Source of the DNA: Gymnopus androsaceus JB14
Lineage: Eukaryota > Basidiomycota > Agaricomycetes > Agaricales > Omphalotaceae
Assembly: GCA_009733575.1 (NCBI GenBank)
Contig: ML769564.1
Location: 62,001 to 126,000 of the forward strand
DNA: 64,000 bases
Direction: 5' to 3'
A program made the translations under genes and the position numbers. The notes under the pieces are model-generated. The model did not search any database. It was not told the origin of the DNA and saw only the letters and a list, made by a program, of their open reading frames with translations. Positions 21,586 through 33,343 of this stretch are shown here, in pieces. Positions within the stretch are counted from its first letter, which is position 1, and the number at the start of each line of letters is the position of its first letter.

Positions 21586-24288
21586 TGGATGGGCCTGCAA
21601 CGTTGAAGGATGTCAACGATCCGAATACATAGTGTGAAACGAATGAACGAACCTCTGTGTTGAACACATATTCTAAGAGCGATACGTTAGCTATAAAACG
21701 GATAAACACTTTAACCACTTACTGTCCAAAGGCAACACGCTCGCGTCCTCGAAACAGAAGGAACAGATACTTCAATGTTTCGCTCTGAATCATCAATGAC
21801 ATGAGGCATCTGCGTTCATAGCTGAAAAGAATCAGAACTCTTACCATTAAGAACGTCTCCATCTTATCCTCTTGCTCTGCCGGTACCTCATCCACATTAA
21901 TGATACTCGCATATCCACCGGTCTGGACTTTACAGTGCTTCTCAATTGCTTGGAATATATCCCAACCCCAATCCCTGTAACGGTTGTCTCCAGTAAGGCG
22001 GAAGGCCAAGAAGAGCGACTCTACGGTCTCTGGTCTGTGAAAGCGTTGAGATTTAGAGAATGTATGATACTCGAGCAATGAAAGCACGCACCGAAGAATA
22101 TATCTTGCATCGTACGGAGCTGGTTCACCTGGGCTATAACGGAAAAAAAGCGCGTCAGTTACACCGTTTCTAGACCCATCAGGAGAAAAAGCAAAAAAAA
22201 AAAAACCCACCGAGCGCCTTTGATATACCAATCAGCGGGAGCACCCGACGAGGAATGAAATGTGTCCATTACACCAGCGTCTGAAGGGATACGAAAGTGC
22301 ACAATTTCAGGCGAAAGTCCACTAGAAATCCATCACTGTTAGCAGTTAAACGAAGAATGCCAAACGTTAACGCACGTCTTAGTATCGTGTGTATCCACAC
22401 AAGACCTGACTAGCTCGACTCCGGTTTTCCAATCCTTTTTTCCATGGTCCATGAATTCCGACTGTCGAGGCGGGATGGATACAGGAAGAACAGCGGCGCC
22501 GGTGATGGTTGCTCCTAGCATGAGTGAGCCACCGGAAAAGCAAACTGGATGATCTTGTTTTGGTGTGAGTCGCCAGGATCTGTGTGTGAGAGAGAGAGAG
22601 ATTTTAGATTCATTTCAACTGAACCAAGTACGGAAATGTCACGAACAGCTGTCCGTCTCCATGTCGTTCCTGGAATGAGCTCCGAGGTGTAAGTCATGCG
22701 CGAGTAGGGACTCTTGGAGATGAGATTTCCGTGGACGGCGTTCATTGCGTCGTCGTACATCTGCACAATGAATGTAAGATATTTTTAAACGAGCCGCTTA
22801 TGCCGCGTACTCACCTCCCGATAAACATTTTCCGTTTGATTCTGAGAGTCATTGTGAACAGACGCTTGGTATTCGAGGGTCGAACGAACTTACAGTTTGT
22901 ATATATTGTTTTCTACGGCATAGATTAGAACGGAAGAGTCGAAAGGCAGGACAGTGCTCACAATAGATACTCATAGTATGAATCACCACGGGAACCCAAT
23001 CGAATGGCAGAAGGAACGAATTGACCAGTCTGTGCGCTGATAAGGTTCAATAAGCAGGCTGCTTTCTATAAACAAAAGCGGGAATATGCACTGCAAGTAG
23101 ATCGAAGCAAGTCCGTGTGGCATCCGATGCTCTTTGATGGTTTTCATAACCTGCATTTTGGTCAGTCTCACACAATGAACGTGCACCGTATGAACGCACC
23201 GCTTCGACCTTTTCCCAGTATGTTTCTTCCTCCGTCAAGTAACTGAGATATCTGAACTCGAGTTGCAACGTCGAGACCTCTGCGGTGCTGACGAGAAAGG
23301 GAAGGTCTGGGTCTGGGACGCCTTTTCGTTGAGCGAGATTGATGTTGGGTAGGGGAAGCCCTGATTCGGTGTCGAAAACAGGAAGCATACGGTCAGCTAG
23401 TTCTACTGCGCGGTCGAGATAGAGTTTATCGTGGCCAGTGAGTTCGTACGCCGAGAGCAGACCGCCGAGAACACGGATAGTAGTCTATCAAATTTGAGAT
23501 GATTGTAAACTGCAGATAAAATCACAGCTCACCTCGAAAGTATTAAAGTTTGCGTCTTGGTCGAACGACAAGTTGTTTTCCACCCATTTCCTTGCCCTGG
23601 CGTAGTCATCCTCGAGGCCCATGATTAACATGGTATCAATAGAGTCGATAACTGTGTAACCAATTCCTCCTGCGTTCGTCAAATTTGACCCCTTCCGGCT
23701 GATAGGGTGGTATTCATCGTCTCCCATTGCATCCCTTTCTATAATCAGCTCGCACACGCTAACCAAATAACATCTGATAGTAGATTGTACGCACCATAAG
23801 CGCGCCAGGCGTGCTACAAAAGCAAAACGTTAATAAACTCGTTGAATTAGAATAATACTCGAAACACACCTTGAATGCTTCCACTACAGCATCTCTCTTT
23901 TCGACATCCGGTTCGAATCCTACAAAGCTCGCAGCACTTGTTCCAGGAGATGAATGCCAGTCATTAGAGTCAATCCAGAAGCTGGCAATATCTGAAAGGG
24001 TTGAAGGATTCTAATGGCTTGTATTAGCCTCTAGGTTAGTTATCCAAGCTCGGAACCAACTGACAAAGTATATAAATATTCCGAAGCATAGAATGAGAGG
24101 TATCCACAGAATTTTGAGGTATTGCAGTAAAGCAGCACTGTCTATGTCGAATTCCGGTTCGCTGGCCTGTATTTACTTTGTGATGAGAGAGGCCCAGGGA
24201 AGAGAAAAGAAGAACCAACAGTGTCATTTTTGGAAGCTTCTTCTTCCTTGGACTTTGTTTTGCGTTTCCTTAGCCCCTCGTCGGGCAT
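21544..24288 (-). CDS. GH47 mannosyl-oligosaccharide 1,2-alpha-mannosidase (ER class I)
   Basis: Trims alpha-1,2-linked mannose from N-glycans in the ER or early Golgi. From ATG at 24288 there is a short Lys/Glu-rich cytosolic tail ([20 protein letters not shown]), then after one intron a signal anchor ([18 protein letters not shown]), giving a type II membrane protein. Family blocks then follow in order: [130 protein letters not shown] and [11 protein letters not shown], with TAG at 21544-21546. About 15 small GT-AG introns interrupt it, and all blocks can be reached by splicing. An in-frame upstream ATG (24471) exists; 24288 is preferred because it places the anchor near residue 40. The final exons overlap the convergent PGA1-like gene by 42 bp. 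Confidence in the family is very high; ER rather than Golgi location is inferred. Confidence 0.93.
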
Positions 24289-25700
24289 GTCGTGGTTTGA
24301 GAGAAGCAGAAGCGCAAGGTAGCGCCGCAATACCGACGCGTCACGCGTCCACGTGTAGTCGTCTATTCTTTCCTTCGTTCCAGTGTGCCCATTTTTCTCG
24401 AACCCCGTGCGACGAAGAACTGGCCGTGTGGCTTTCGAAATCCTGGGCGCCGAATGCCACATGTATGACATCCAAGAAAGAGGATGGGTTTGTCTGTCTT
24501 CCTTCGCGGCAACTTGGGACCTTCACGACAATCCACGGTGGTTATGCTGTCTCCCCAGATGAAAAGTGGTATTTAATAAAGCACTTATGCGATTCACCTT
24601 CTCTGTCCCACCATCATCGGTTGCCTTATCCAGTTCCACACGAATAACGACGTCAGAATTATTCTCACACCCTTCTTTCCGTATCGTGTGGGATGCGAAG
24701 TATTTTACTTACTGTCCATTCATGGGTGGGAATTTGACAACACACATCTCTTGACAAAGTCCAACATCTCTTGACAAAGTCCAATTTCGTTCGTCTATAT
24801 ATTCGATTCATCTGGACAATGATTGGCTATCTAGTATCTTGTTCCTGTTCCTAATCCTAATGCATGAAGACACGGTAACTGTTCCTGGAAAACCTTGTTT
24901 AGGAGCTTCCATCCATCGATTGAACATCTCAGGACAATGGTACACAATTCTGAGCTGGTTAAGCTGATTCCCAATCTCTTTTCCCGATGCTGTGACTCTC
25001 CGGCGAAATGAACTTTCACTAGAGTTAGATTCTTCAAAGAAAAAGGTACCAACCACCAACCTCATTACAAGCCTCACCAATGCGTTGCGTTTACTCCAAC
25101 TAACTATGGTCTCGAGATGGCGGAAGACCTTCATGTATGGAGGATACTGAACGTATTGTCAAGTTGCTAATGCATACATTCTGGAACATCGCAGCTTGAT
25201 GATGATGAGCACTCTTCCTCCTCCCCTATCAATTAGTTACTCTTTGGTTCTCGCCTTCCTGGTTAAGGCGAACTCAGTATGGATTTCAAACTTTTCACGG
25301 ATTTGACCTAGGATGAATTCACCGCCGTATTGTGAGTCGGTGTCTACCTATCTGCACTTCGATGAACTTGGCAACAGAGACCCGCACTTTGAACCATGAT
25401 GCAGCTAGACGCTTAGGATTTCCTATTGCCCCGCTATTACCGGTTACTGACGACACAGAAGTTGGTCCTGCTGAGATCCGCGAGTTGACCATGCGAGTTG
25501 ACCATGCTGGACCATATGGAAGACCCGGTCCAAGTTACAATTTCGGTCGTAACTTCGAATAACCTTTCAAAAATCATATGCCACTGTTTGAACTTTGGCC
25601 TTTCTTGGGTTCCTCAGGCATAGTACCCCTGTCTGTGAGCACAACATATGACTCTCTACGTCGTGTTCTATAGGTCTAGCGTGCTGCGCAGCACTGAGCA
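24289..25700. other. Intergenic; one unsupported minus-strand frame
   Basis: The first part holds the GH47 promoter. A direct duplication of catctcttgacaaagtccaa lies at about 24746-24785. A minus-strand frame of 108 codons (25134-24808) with no recognisable domain may be an exon of a decayed gene, but nothing supports it. From about 25700 the conserved HSP9 upstream block begins. Confidence 0.4.
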
Positions 25701-25719
25701 TCAAATCATCCGGGTTTGC

Positions 25720-25901
25720 TCCGCACGTGAGCGTCATACCTCCTCCTGAATCGCGTCAAGACCTACGTCAGTAAATGGACCCGTCCTGAGAACGACACTG
25801 AAAGGGTATAAAAGGCTCTACATCTTCGCCTTTGCTTTCTCACTAAACTCACAACTACACCTTTTAAACACATTACAACCAATAACCCATCTATAATCAC
25901 C
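25720..25901 (+). promoter_or_regulatory. HSP9 promoter, copy 1
   Basis: A conserved block shared with 39.0, 46.3 and 49.3 kb. It has cacgtgagcgtcatacctcc, an ATF/CRE-like half site acgtca (25765-25770), a TATA box (tataaaagg from 25807, about 95 bp before the ATG), and a conserved pyrimidine-rich leader with the ctctacatcttcgcctt block. The conservation across copies marks these as functional elements; the factor names are inference. Confidence 0.7.
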
Positions 25902-26336
25902 ATGTCCGACAACGCTCGTCAAGGTTTCACTGTTCGTGTCTGCTTCCTACTTCGATTACCACAGTAACTAACCTCATTGCTTTTAGGATAAGGTCGGCGC
26001 TGCTGTCAAGCCCGACTCTGAGAAGAGCACCACCGAGCACATGGGCGACAAGTTCAAGGGAACTGCCGACAGCGCTGCTTCAACTGTTCAGCCTCAGGTA
26101 TGTTCTCCGCGTTGTTGTTACTTTCCGTTCTCCTAAACATATCTCTCCATTATAGAGCGAGAAATCCACCACTCAGAAGATGGGTGATACCGTTAGCGGC
26201 AACCAGAATGAGAACAATGTGAGTTTACTACTTCCTTTGCTATCGTTATCGCTGTTCTTCATACTGATTCTTCCTCTTTTCTCTTCAGGAATCGTTACTT
26301 GACAAGACCAAGAACACTCTTGGCCTGAACAAGTAG
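25902..26336 (+). CDS. HSP9/HSP12-family small stress protein, copy 1
   Basis: Four exons (25902-25931, 25987-26097, 26156-26218, 26289-26336) encode 83 residues. The protein starts MSDNARQGFTDKVGAAVKPD, continues KSTTEHMGDKFKGTADSAAS and ends LLDKTKNTLGLNK. This is the HSP9/HSP12 pattern (yeast Hsp12: R.GF..K...A.KPDS.KS...), a small hydrophilic, amphipathic protein that binds membranes and is strongly induced by heat, osmotic stress and stationary phase. It has no signal peptide or membrane segment. All introns are GT-AG and the frame is perfect throughout, so it looks functional. It differs from copies 2 and 3 at a few positions (A/S, E/Q, M/I, N/D, E/D). A tRNA-Gly gene follows 400 bp downstream on the other strand. 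Confidence 0.9.
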
Positions 26337-26734
26337 ACGGCTACGTTGATCTCTGCATCTCAGGCTTCGCAATGACAGCGATGGTCACACCTCACGAATT
26401 TATGAATTCCTGCAATCACATTTTCATTTACGGTGTTATATCCAAAGCAATAATTGTATCTGTATTATTGTAATTTAACAAATGATGAATAACATGCTTT
26501 TTGCGATAATCCTTGGACTGAGAAACAACTCAATTCGGGAGTTGATTTATCTGAGTAAGTTGGGACATTGTTACTATTAATCTTAACTTTATACAGTGTG
26601 AATTTTTGAGGAATGGCTGCACAGCGCAGGAAAGTAGACTTCAAGTAACAGTTCATTACAGTAAGAGTAGGATGTTCAGATCGTCGAGAAAAAGAAGAAA
26701 ATAATCAAGCGCCAACAGACACCACTGTGTATAA

Positions 26735-26835
26735 TGCATTAAGAGGGAATCGAACCCCCGGCGGGTCGAAACGGCCATATTTCCCTTACTTATCACTTAT
26801 GGCAACGACCCAGGTTACCACTACCCCATTAATGC
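26735..26835 (-). tRNA. tRNA-Gly(GCC) with 30-nt intron, copy 1
   Basis: On the minus strand a full cloverleaf can be folded: acceptor GCATTAA with TTAATGC plus discriminator A, D-arm GGGT/AGTGGTA/ACCT, anticodon stem GGTCG/CGACC with loop TT-GCC-A then the intron, a 4-base variable loop, and T-arm GGGGG-TTCGATT-CCCTC. The intron sits at the canonical position after base 37, and its ATGGCCG can pair with the anticodon. T-rich runs follow within about 40 bp as a possible Pol III terminator. A second copy lies at 50254-50343. Confidence 0.9.
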
Positions 26836-27612
26836 ATGTTTAGAACCCAACATGGATTACTCAATTATCATCCAGTGTATCACTTGCTCTTCCCCAAACT
26901 TGCAGTAGTCCCACTATTCAGAAAGCTCAATCATCATGCATTTCAACCAGTGCCATCTACCAACTGAAAGATTCATCTTTCACTTGAGTCCAACTCAATT
27001 CTGAAAATCCTAATGACTTGGTGAAAAATACTATTAGTGTTTTGTTTGTGAATCCGCAACTGAGGTACATACTGCAGGCAATGCTCCGAGACCCACATTA
27101 TGGCTTGCTGCCAAACATCTTATCAAGAAAGTCAAGTCCGAACACCATGCATTGTCGCGCGCACGTGGAGATCAAGGTTTTATCGTGGTACAACTTGAAG
27201 TCGACCCTGATCTAGTCCCTACTCATTTCTCTGGTCAAGAAACTTAAAAAATTTGGTTTCTAGCATGAATTCCAGCCTGGTCAAAAACGATTGTATTTAG
27301 ATGGATTGTGACAATTTGCTGATTATTGTTGACCGAGGGATGGATGCAAGAAGAAGAAACACTTGATCCGAGATAAGCCAGCCAGGCAGTGTGAGTCAGC
27401 CAGTGCCAGTTTGGTCGCCTATTAGTTTGTTACTCTCGACTCTCACTGCCGTTGAATTCATAGCAATTATTGTTTATTCTTTGTGTATTTCCGTCCTCCC
27501 GTTCCAATCTAATATGGCTGTCATTTGTAAAGGTCCTCTTCCAACAAACCTTCCTTAGAATCAGCCACTCACATCAAAAAACTTCCCATCGACTCAAAGC
27601 TCAAAATGAACT
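26836..27612. other. Intergenic; duplicated tail of the HSP9-tRNA block
   Basis: About 26960-27030 (gattcatctttcactt..., ctgaaaatcctaatgacttgg) matches 50455-50515, so the duplicated block extends at least 200 bp beyond the tRNA. The rest shows no gene. Confidence 0.5.
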
Positions 27613-28778
27613 TTGACAAACAGCCTCGCAATGCCACACAGCCGCAAGTGTGTTGTCAATGGTGACGACAATGTCTCAGAAGCCTCTTCGTACATTCCCA
27701 TTCCAGAGGAGGAATACGAAAAGATGATGAGGGATCAGCTTTACTTTGACAGAGTGAAATCCTGGCTCTCTGCTCACACACTCAGTTGGTTTGCCGATAA
27801 ACGAAAATCATTGAGATCGAGACCTAGGGAAGAAGATGACGCGTATCCCGAGGCTTCCAGTACTACCCAGCCCTCCAAGAGTTTCAGGGCCAACAAGGAG
27901 CTCAATGACTTCGATCCAACCGTACCTCCAAATGTTTTCTTCGACCAAGCCTTCCTCGACCTCAGCCTCTATTGTTACCACATCCATCTTGCCTTGTTCA
28001 CCAACAACAACGTTGAATTCCCGAACAACAATTCCATTTTATCCCATCGCACCAAAATCTCGCACATCAAAAGAAAACCACAGATTCTGGATCTTGCTGG
28101 TGTTATTAAGAATGTTAAGGATAGCCACAACGGAGGACCAATTGTCGCTATATGTGGAAGGCGACGAGGCCAATGAACCGCAGTTCTACAAGGAGCATTT
28201 TGGCTTCTTCCAGAACCTACCTGACTTAGTCAAGTTGTACAATCTGTGGAGGATATTGAGCTTGAGCTTCAACAGGAGCATCGTAACAAGGAAACCACAT
28301 TCGACTTATTGACTGCAGAACCTTGCGTTAAAGGTTGCGTTAAATCATGTCTCGATGCCCTCGAAGCTTCCTCAGCAAACAGCTCTGCTCAACCTTCCTC
28401 TTCTACTTGTCGCTCCCACTTCTTGAACCCAAAGGGGCCAAATCTATACACAACGCTCCTCCTACCACATCTTCGAATTCCTTTCCAATTGGCAACAAGG
28501 ATAAAGCCTCCCGCGATCCTTGTTGCGTCATCTGTGGAGGCATTGGTCATACCTTCTTTATGCACAATGACTCCACCCATGGCCAAGTGGGCTGTCTGGG
28601 ATGGGAAGGAACTCCTGCACCCTACCAGCAAGGTGCGCATCTGCACCTACTGGAAAATCTCCTCCTCCTGCACCAACAAGTGTTCTAGTGCCAGCTACAT
28701 CTGCACTTTCTGCAGTGGACCACACCCTGCACTTAGATGGGATGCCAGCTGTTGCATCTCACATCCTGCAGGTCACTA
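27613..28778 (+). pseudogene. Gag-like protein with Cys cluster (YR retroelement), frameshifted
   Basis: The first frame (27613-28176) begins MTNSLAMPHSRK and includes PIPEEEYEKMMRDQLYF. A shift into another frame near 28100-28160 continues EDQLSLYVEGDEANEPQFYK. A further frame has the Cys-rich CTYWKISSSCTNKCSSASYI followed by CTFCSGPHPALR, a nucleocapsid-like motif seen in agaricomycete YR retroelement gag proteins. Confidence 0.6.
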
Positions 28779-29419
28779 ATCCATTTGCATCCAATCTTCT
28801 CACTCCTGTTCTTGCTTTGCACGATTCTCACCGACGAAGATGCATCGCTTTCCCATTCCCAACACTCCTCCAATGACCGCATCACAATGCCGTACAATGC
28901 ATCTGCTTTCACCCTCGAACTGGCCAGGTGCAATCTCTGGGACCGCTACCAATTTCTTGTTGAATACCTAACCATGGGGTTCCCTCTTGGCAACATGCCC
29001 ATCTTACATGAATCTATAATCATTCTGAACCATTCCTTGGTCCACAGGCATCCGAACGTTGTCTGGGACTACTTAGTCAAACAAACCCAAGGTCCCGACA
29101 AACCTGCTAAATATCACGTCTGCCATAATCTCTCTAAAGATGGTTGTGACTCCTTGGGCAATTCTGTTCCCTGTGTCAACTCGTGCATCCTTTTCCAACT
29201 TTGTTTGACTCTGCTGTTTATACAGCAATTTGGTCAGTCTCCCTATCCCAATCTCAATCTATTCGCCAAGGGTTCTCCTACCCTATTATTCACTGGGTTT
29301 CTTACCTGTTATTTGCTGGGCTATCTGCCCTATACTTGTTATTATTTGCGGGTTATTTCCCAATTCTTATTCGCCATTTCATTCACTATTCAAACTCGCT
29401 TTCTTACTAATCGTGCAGG

Positions 29420-30330
29420 TTGTTTCTGCACCTCCAGGCACTAAAGTCTATACTATGGATATCTCAAAATTCCACCACACCATCCCTCTGCGTCCCCAGG
29501 ATAAACTGTATATGGCAGTCTGCGATCCTAATGGGAGATTTTGGGTGGAACATTGCTACGCTTTTGGCGCTGCCTCTGCCAGTTCTAATTCTGGTATGGT
29601 TTCAGGTGCAGGTTGCGACATCTGGCGGTTGCTCGGGATAGCACCCATTACGAAGATAGAAGACGATCCCGCTGTCTTTGTCTCACTCAATACCTTGGGA
29701 TCTTACAACTACTCCGACTGTGATGATTTATTCACTCTCATTTCCGAGCTAGGATTCCCCTGGCACCCAGGCAAGGTCAAGCGACACTTTGTCTTCATTT
29801 TCACCTTCATTGCCTTTCTCTAGGACTTGAAGAAAAAATGTGTCACTCTTCTCAAGGAGAAGTGGCTGAAGTACCTCCACCGACTGCAAGACTTCATCAG
29901 ATCATCCCCAAAATCATATGTTGGATCCGGCATCTCCAAGATCCCAATTTCTTTTGCCAACCACGCAAATTGGGTCCTCTCCAGGATTCCGGTGGACGCC
30001 TCCACTGACTGGAACATTGGCATCATTTTGGAGGTAAATGGGCTACTTTTCACTGCACCTACGACTGGAAAATTGAAGCCCGCAATATATGCTGGCTTGA
30101 AACAGTCACAATTGAGATTCTCGTTTATTTCCACATTCGCCTTCTTACCCATTCAGACAACCAAGGCACTATTGGTGCCATGAGAAAGTCCTGCAGTCCA
30201 AACTACTGGATCAATATGTCTGTTCATCGAATCTGTGGGGTCATTGGCCCTCTTTACATTCAACCCATACATTGAGTCCACAAATCCTGCTGACCCAACT
30301 CTGCATGGAACCTTGGGTCCCCAGGAGGAT
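29420..30330 (+). pseudogene. Reverse transcriptase/RNase H fragment (YR retroelement)
   Basis: Frames give MDISKFHHTIPLRPQDK, WVEHCYAFGAASASSNSGMV, DIWRLLGIAPITKIEDDPAV (palm motif, EDD in place of the usual DD context) and LISELGFPWHPGK. A further frame has LLKEKWLKYLHRLQDF and IPVDASTDWNIGIILEVNGL (RNase H-like DAS). Around 30230-30330 a shifted frame reads TPQ/LTQL..EPWVPRR, resembling the family ANPADPISRG..GP segment. Confidence 0.75.
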
Positions 30331-30569
30331 CGTCTCCCACTTCAATTCAGTCGCGAACACCAGCGTTCCATGCCTGTTGGTGGCTCAAAATTCCCACAGA
30401 ACATTCTCTCTCTGCAACCGCTACTCTACTTGCTCAAATCACACTCCCAAATCCACCCCTCCTTCTTCTTTCCTCCGCATAAGCCATTCACACCTCCGTA
30501 AACGTTTCTAGACCAATTGCAATTGGTCTTGACCTGTTCCTAATATGGAGCCGGCCCTTACGCTGGAAC

Positions 30570-31453
30570 CGATTCCGTGATGAAATGTCCATTCCCGAAA
30601 GTCTCCGTATGCCCACCAACGAAACCATCATTATTGGTTTCATTGGCTTTCATAAGGGTAAAGTCTCAGGTTCTTGTATCAAGAACTGGTTATCAGGCTT
30701 GTGAGCTTGGCACAAACTGGCAGGTGCACCCTGGCAGCCAATTCATGTCTAATCCATTTTGCCCACGCTGGTGTACATACTGCTGGGGCTAATCTGAAAC
30801 ACCCCAAGCTCCCATTACCCTCGCACACACGCTGGCGCTATACATCGCACTCGATTTCAATATTCCCTTTCACTGCGCCATCTGGGCGGTTGCTTCAATC
30901 CCTTTCTGGGGCTGTCGCCATCTAGGAGAACTAACTATACTGTCAAAAAGTGGATTCAATTCCAAATACCATGCATCCCGCACCACCACCAGCTCTTTTA
31001 CCACAAATCCTGATCGCTCCCGCAAAGCTGTCTCATTCAAAATACCTTGGACCTAAACCACAAAGGAGCTCAGAGCTTCCGTGGTCGGTACGGCACAGTA
31101 TCACTCACTGCAAATCCTATGCCTTTCCCTCGCCATCGAACGCCATATGGTCGCCAACGCCTCCATCCCTTTTTCTATTTGCATATCTTGATGACCAGGG
31201 TACACCCCAGCATACGGTCAAATCCGTTTTCCTCACATTTTGTGACCGGATCCGGAAGTTTGCAGGTCTTGAACACGTCCACAGCCATAGTTTTCGCATT
31301 GGTGGCGCAGTCGAACTTTTACTAGCCGGCGTCACTCCAGAAGTAGTAGCCTTGCTTTCCTACTCTGGCGCCGATTCAATGATATTCTACCCACTCACAT
31401 TCTCAAAGCGCATAATTCTTCTAGATATCCAGACTCAAACATACTCTAGATGA
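30570..31453 (+). pseudogene. Tyrosine recombinase fragment (YR retroelement)
   Basis: In alternating frames: IGFHKGKVSGSCIKNWLSGL (core-binding part), and at 31230-31450 FCDRIRKFAGLEHVHSHSFR then IGGAVELLLAGVTPEVVALL. The H-S-F-R-I-G-G-A motif is the conserved catalytic H..R box of these integrases. The final Tyr-containing YW motif is not intact. Confidence 0.7.
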
Positions 31454-31880
31454 TAAACAGAAAGCAAACGGCATTCCTAACTCCCTCATCGATGCCTGTA
31501 TCAACGGGATTAAATTACTTTTACTTTACTTACATACGCAATCCATTTTATTTCTTGGAGTTTATTCAGAGCCAAGCTCTGTTTGGGTTCTCCTCGCCCG
31601 CCGTTCTCCCTTCGATTGAGCTCTGGCTCTGTTTGGGTCGTTCGGGCTCACCCGGCGACCACGGGCGGGAGCGTGGGGCTAAAGCCCAGCCAAACCTCTT
31701 CGCAAGTAAGATTAAATTTGAGTCAATTATATTTATTATTTATTCATATTGAACTAGCCATAGCCTGGCTTATCCGATCCTTTTGTCGGTCAAGTCATCT
31801 GACAAATATTTACCAATCACTTCAAGCTTCATTCAACCACCACATCGTTCGCTGCACGACCCACTTTCTCATTTACGATA
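31454..31880. other. Short spacer with internal duplication
   Basis: It contains two copies of gctctgtttgggt (about 31575 and 31625). At 31786 it enters the block duplicated at 48.58 kb (ggtcaagtcatctgacaaat). Confidence 0.4.
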
Positions 31881-33007
31881 CAATGTCTTTTTTCCAATAT
31901 GACATCAATTCTTTATACCAACAAAATGCGCTCAGCATCAGCTTCGACTACCCTAACCTCTTTGAACCAAGCCATATAACTACCACCGAAGCCGCAGTTA
32001 CTCTTGGGCGAGAACAACTTTTTCAATATGCTACTATTGTTTTAAAGAACCACGGTCTTGGGCGAGAAGATTTAGACGTTCGCGTTGGAGTTCTATTCAT
32101 AATTCAACACTGATGCTCATATTGGCAACATTCTAGACGTGTTTGGAAGCTCTAATAGGCTCTGACGGAGCTCTAAGCCGTGTCACTAGCAATGAAGCTC
32201 ACTCTTTTTTTGCCCTACTCGGCTCACTGAATTGCGAGGTCAGCGACTTGGATAAGTTGTGCGAAAAGCTGGTAGCGGGAATGTTGCAAGGAAGCAGTAA
32301 GTTTTAATATCTATATCTGCATCTACATTTTGTTTATTTACCAACTAACACGCAGTGGTGAGATTCGAGTAGAGGCACGGAAGCCTCTCAAGACTTTTAC
32401 GAACATGATTGAAGTATGCAGATTTACTTTAACCATTTCCAGTTGACTAATTTCCACTGTAGGTGATTAAAAGTAATCTTGGCGAAGAGACTTACAAGCA
32501 AGCAATGCCAAAATTTGTTCCCAGCAGGTCTGCTCATTGCCGTCATCATTATCGCAATCGGAGGAGCATTAGAGAGCCTGAGGTTACGGTACGCATTCTT
32601 GCTTCACACACGCGATCTGTCTAATTCGAATGACATTATAGCCATGCAGGCCTCGGCTGTTCGCCAGATAGATCATGTTTCCAATTCCATTTGCAGATCC
32701 TCCTGCACCTCGTCTTCGCAGTCCTCCGGCTACTATCGCTTCCGCCGCTGCCCTTGTAAAAACCGAAGCCACTACTCCCCCACCGCTCTTCGCTTCCGAC
32801 GCTCCTGCCATCATAGAAAACATACAACCCTCCGTCTCTTATGATTCTAATACTAGTTCCGACACCACTTTACTATCCTCCATTACTGTGGCCTCCGCCG
32901 ATAACACTGCTACTATGACCACAACGACTACTACGACAATGACCACTAAAACTACAGCTACTACAATTATCACGACCAGATCTATCAGAACTCCCTCCTC
33001 AAATTGA
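31881..33007 (+). pseudogene. Decayed multi-exon gene of unknown function, duplicated elsewhere
   Basis: ATG at 31881 starts MSFFQYDINSLYQQNALSIS, ending at a stop near 32112. Further exon-like frames follow: CLEALIGSDGALSRV, LLGSLNCEVSDLDKLCEKLV, IRVEARKPLKTFTNMIE and VIKSNLGEETYKQAMPKF, with plausible GT-AG junctions between some of them, then a Thr-rich tail frame (TTTTTTTMTTKTTATT) to 33007. I do not recognise the family and cannot join all exons in frame. Fragments recur at 45230-45480 (tail) and 48655-48770 (MPLFRHDTNSLYQQN), so this gene was once part of the duplicated HSP9 block. Confidence 0.4.
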
Positions 33008-33343
33008 AGACCTCATAGCAACTTTTTACAATCCCAACAAATGTTACGATGTATTTGTATTAATTACTACTACAACTTGTATGCCTTGAATTGACACACC
33101 ATACATAACTTGTACATGTACATATCCCTTTTATTATTACTTGGATTCCTGAAAGAACAAGTTTTTCCTTTGTCCACCGCGACCGTTCAAATCCCTTTCA
33201 ACTACCGATTCTGCTTCAGAAACTATGGTACATGCCTCTTCTTGAACAATCCTCTGGAGAGCATACTTATCAATTTCGAGTTTTTATGCAACATGTATGA
33301 CGCACATTCACATTCAATCAAAAGTCGAAACAGCTTGTAGAAG
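33008..33343. repeat. Duplicated segment, copy A
   Basis: About 33025-33280 matches 45385-45680 (acaatcccaaca..., cacaccata...aactt, attcctgaaagaacaa, aatcctctgg.gagcatact). No gene. Confidence 0.55.

Larger units (their letters stand above)
27613..31453 (+). mobile_element. Tyrosine-recombinase (DIRS/Ngaro-like) retrotransposon relic
   Basis: Three consecutive broken plus-strand blocks occur in the order gag-like, reverse transcriptase/RNase H, tyrosine recombinase, as in the YR retrotransposons common in agaricomycetes. No long terminal repeats were found at the edges. Stops and shifts occur in every part. CpG content is similar to the genic surroundings, unlike the relics in the first 18 kb. 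Confidence 0.75.

Noticed and set aside
18833..24288. The three genes at 18.8-24.3 kb as a functional glycosylation cluster
   Set aside because: Only two of them relate to ER mannose processing and one of those calls is tentative; their orientation does not suggest co-regulation of all three.
24093..24647. 184-codon plus-strand frame
   Set aside because: It lies antisense to the N-terminal exons and promoter of the GH47 gene and has no domain.
32675..33007. Thr-rich open frame as a separate cell-wall protein gene
   Set aside because: It lacks a signal peptide and a GPI signal; it is better explained as the last exon of the decayed gene starting at 31881, with a broken duplicate at 45.24 kb.
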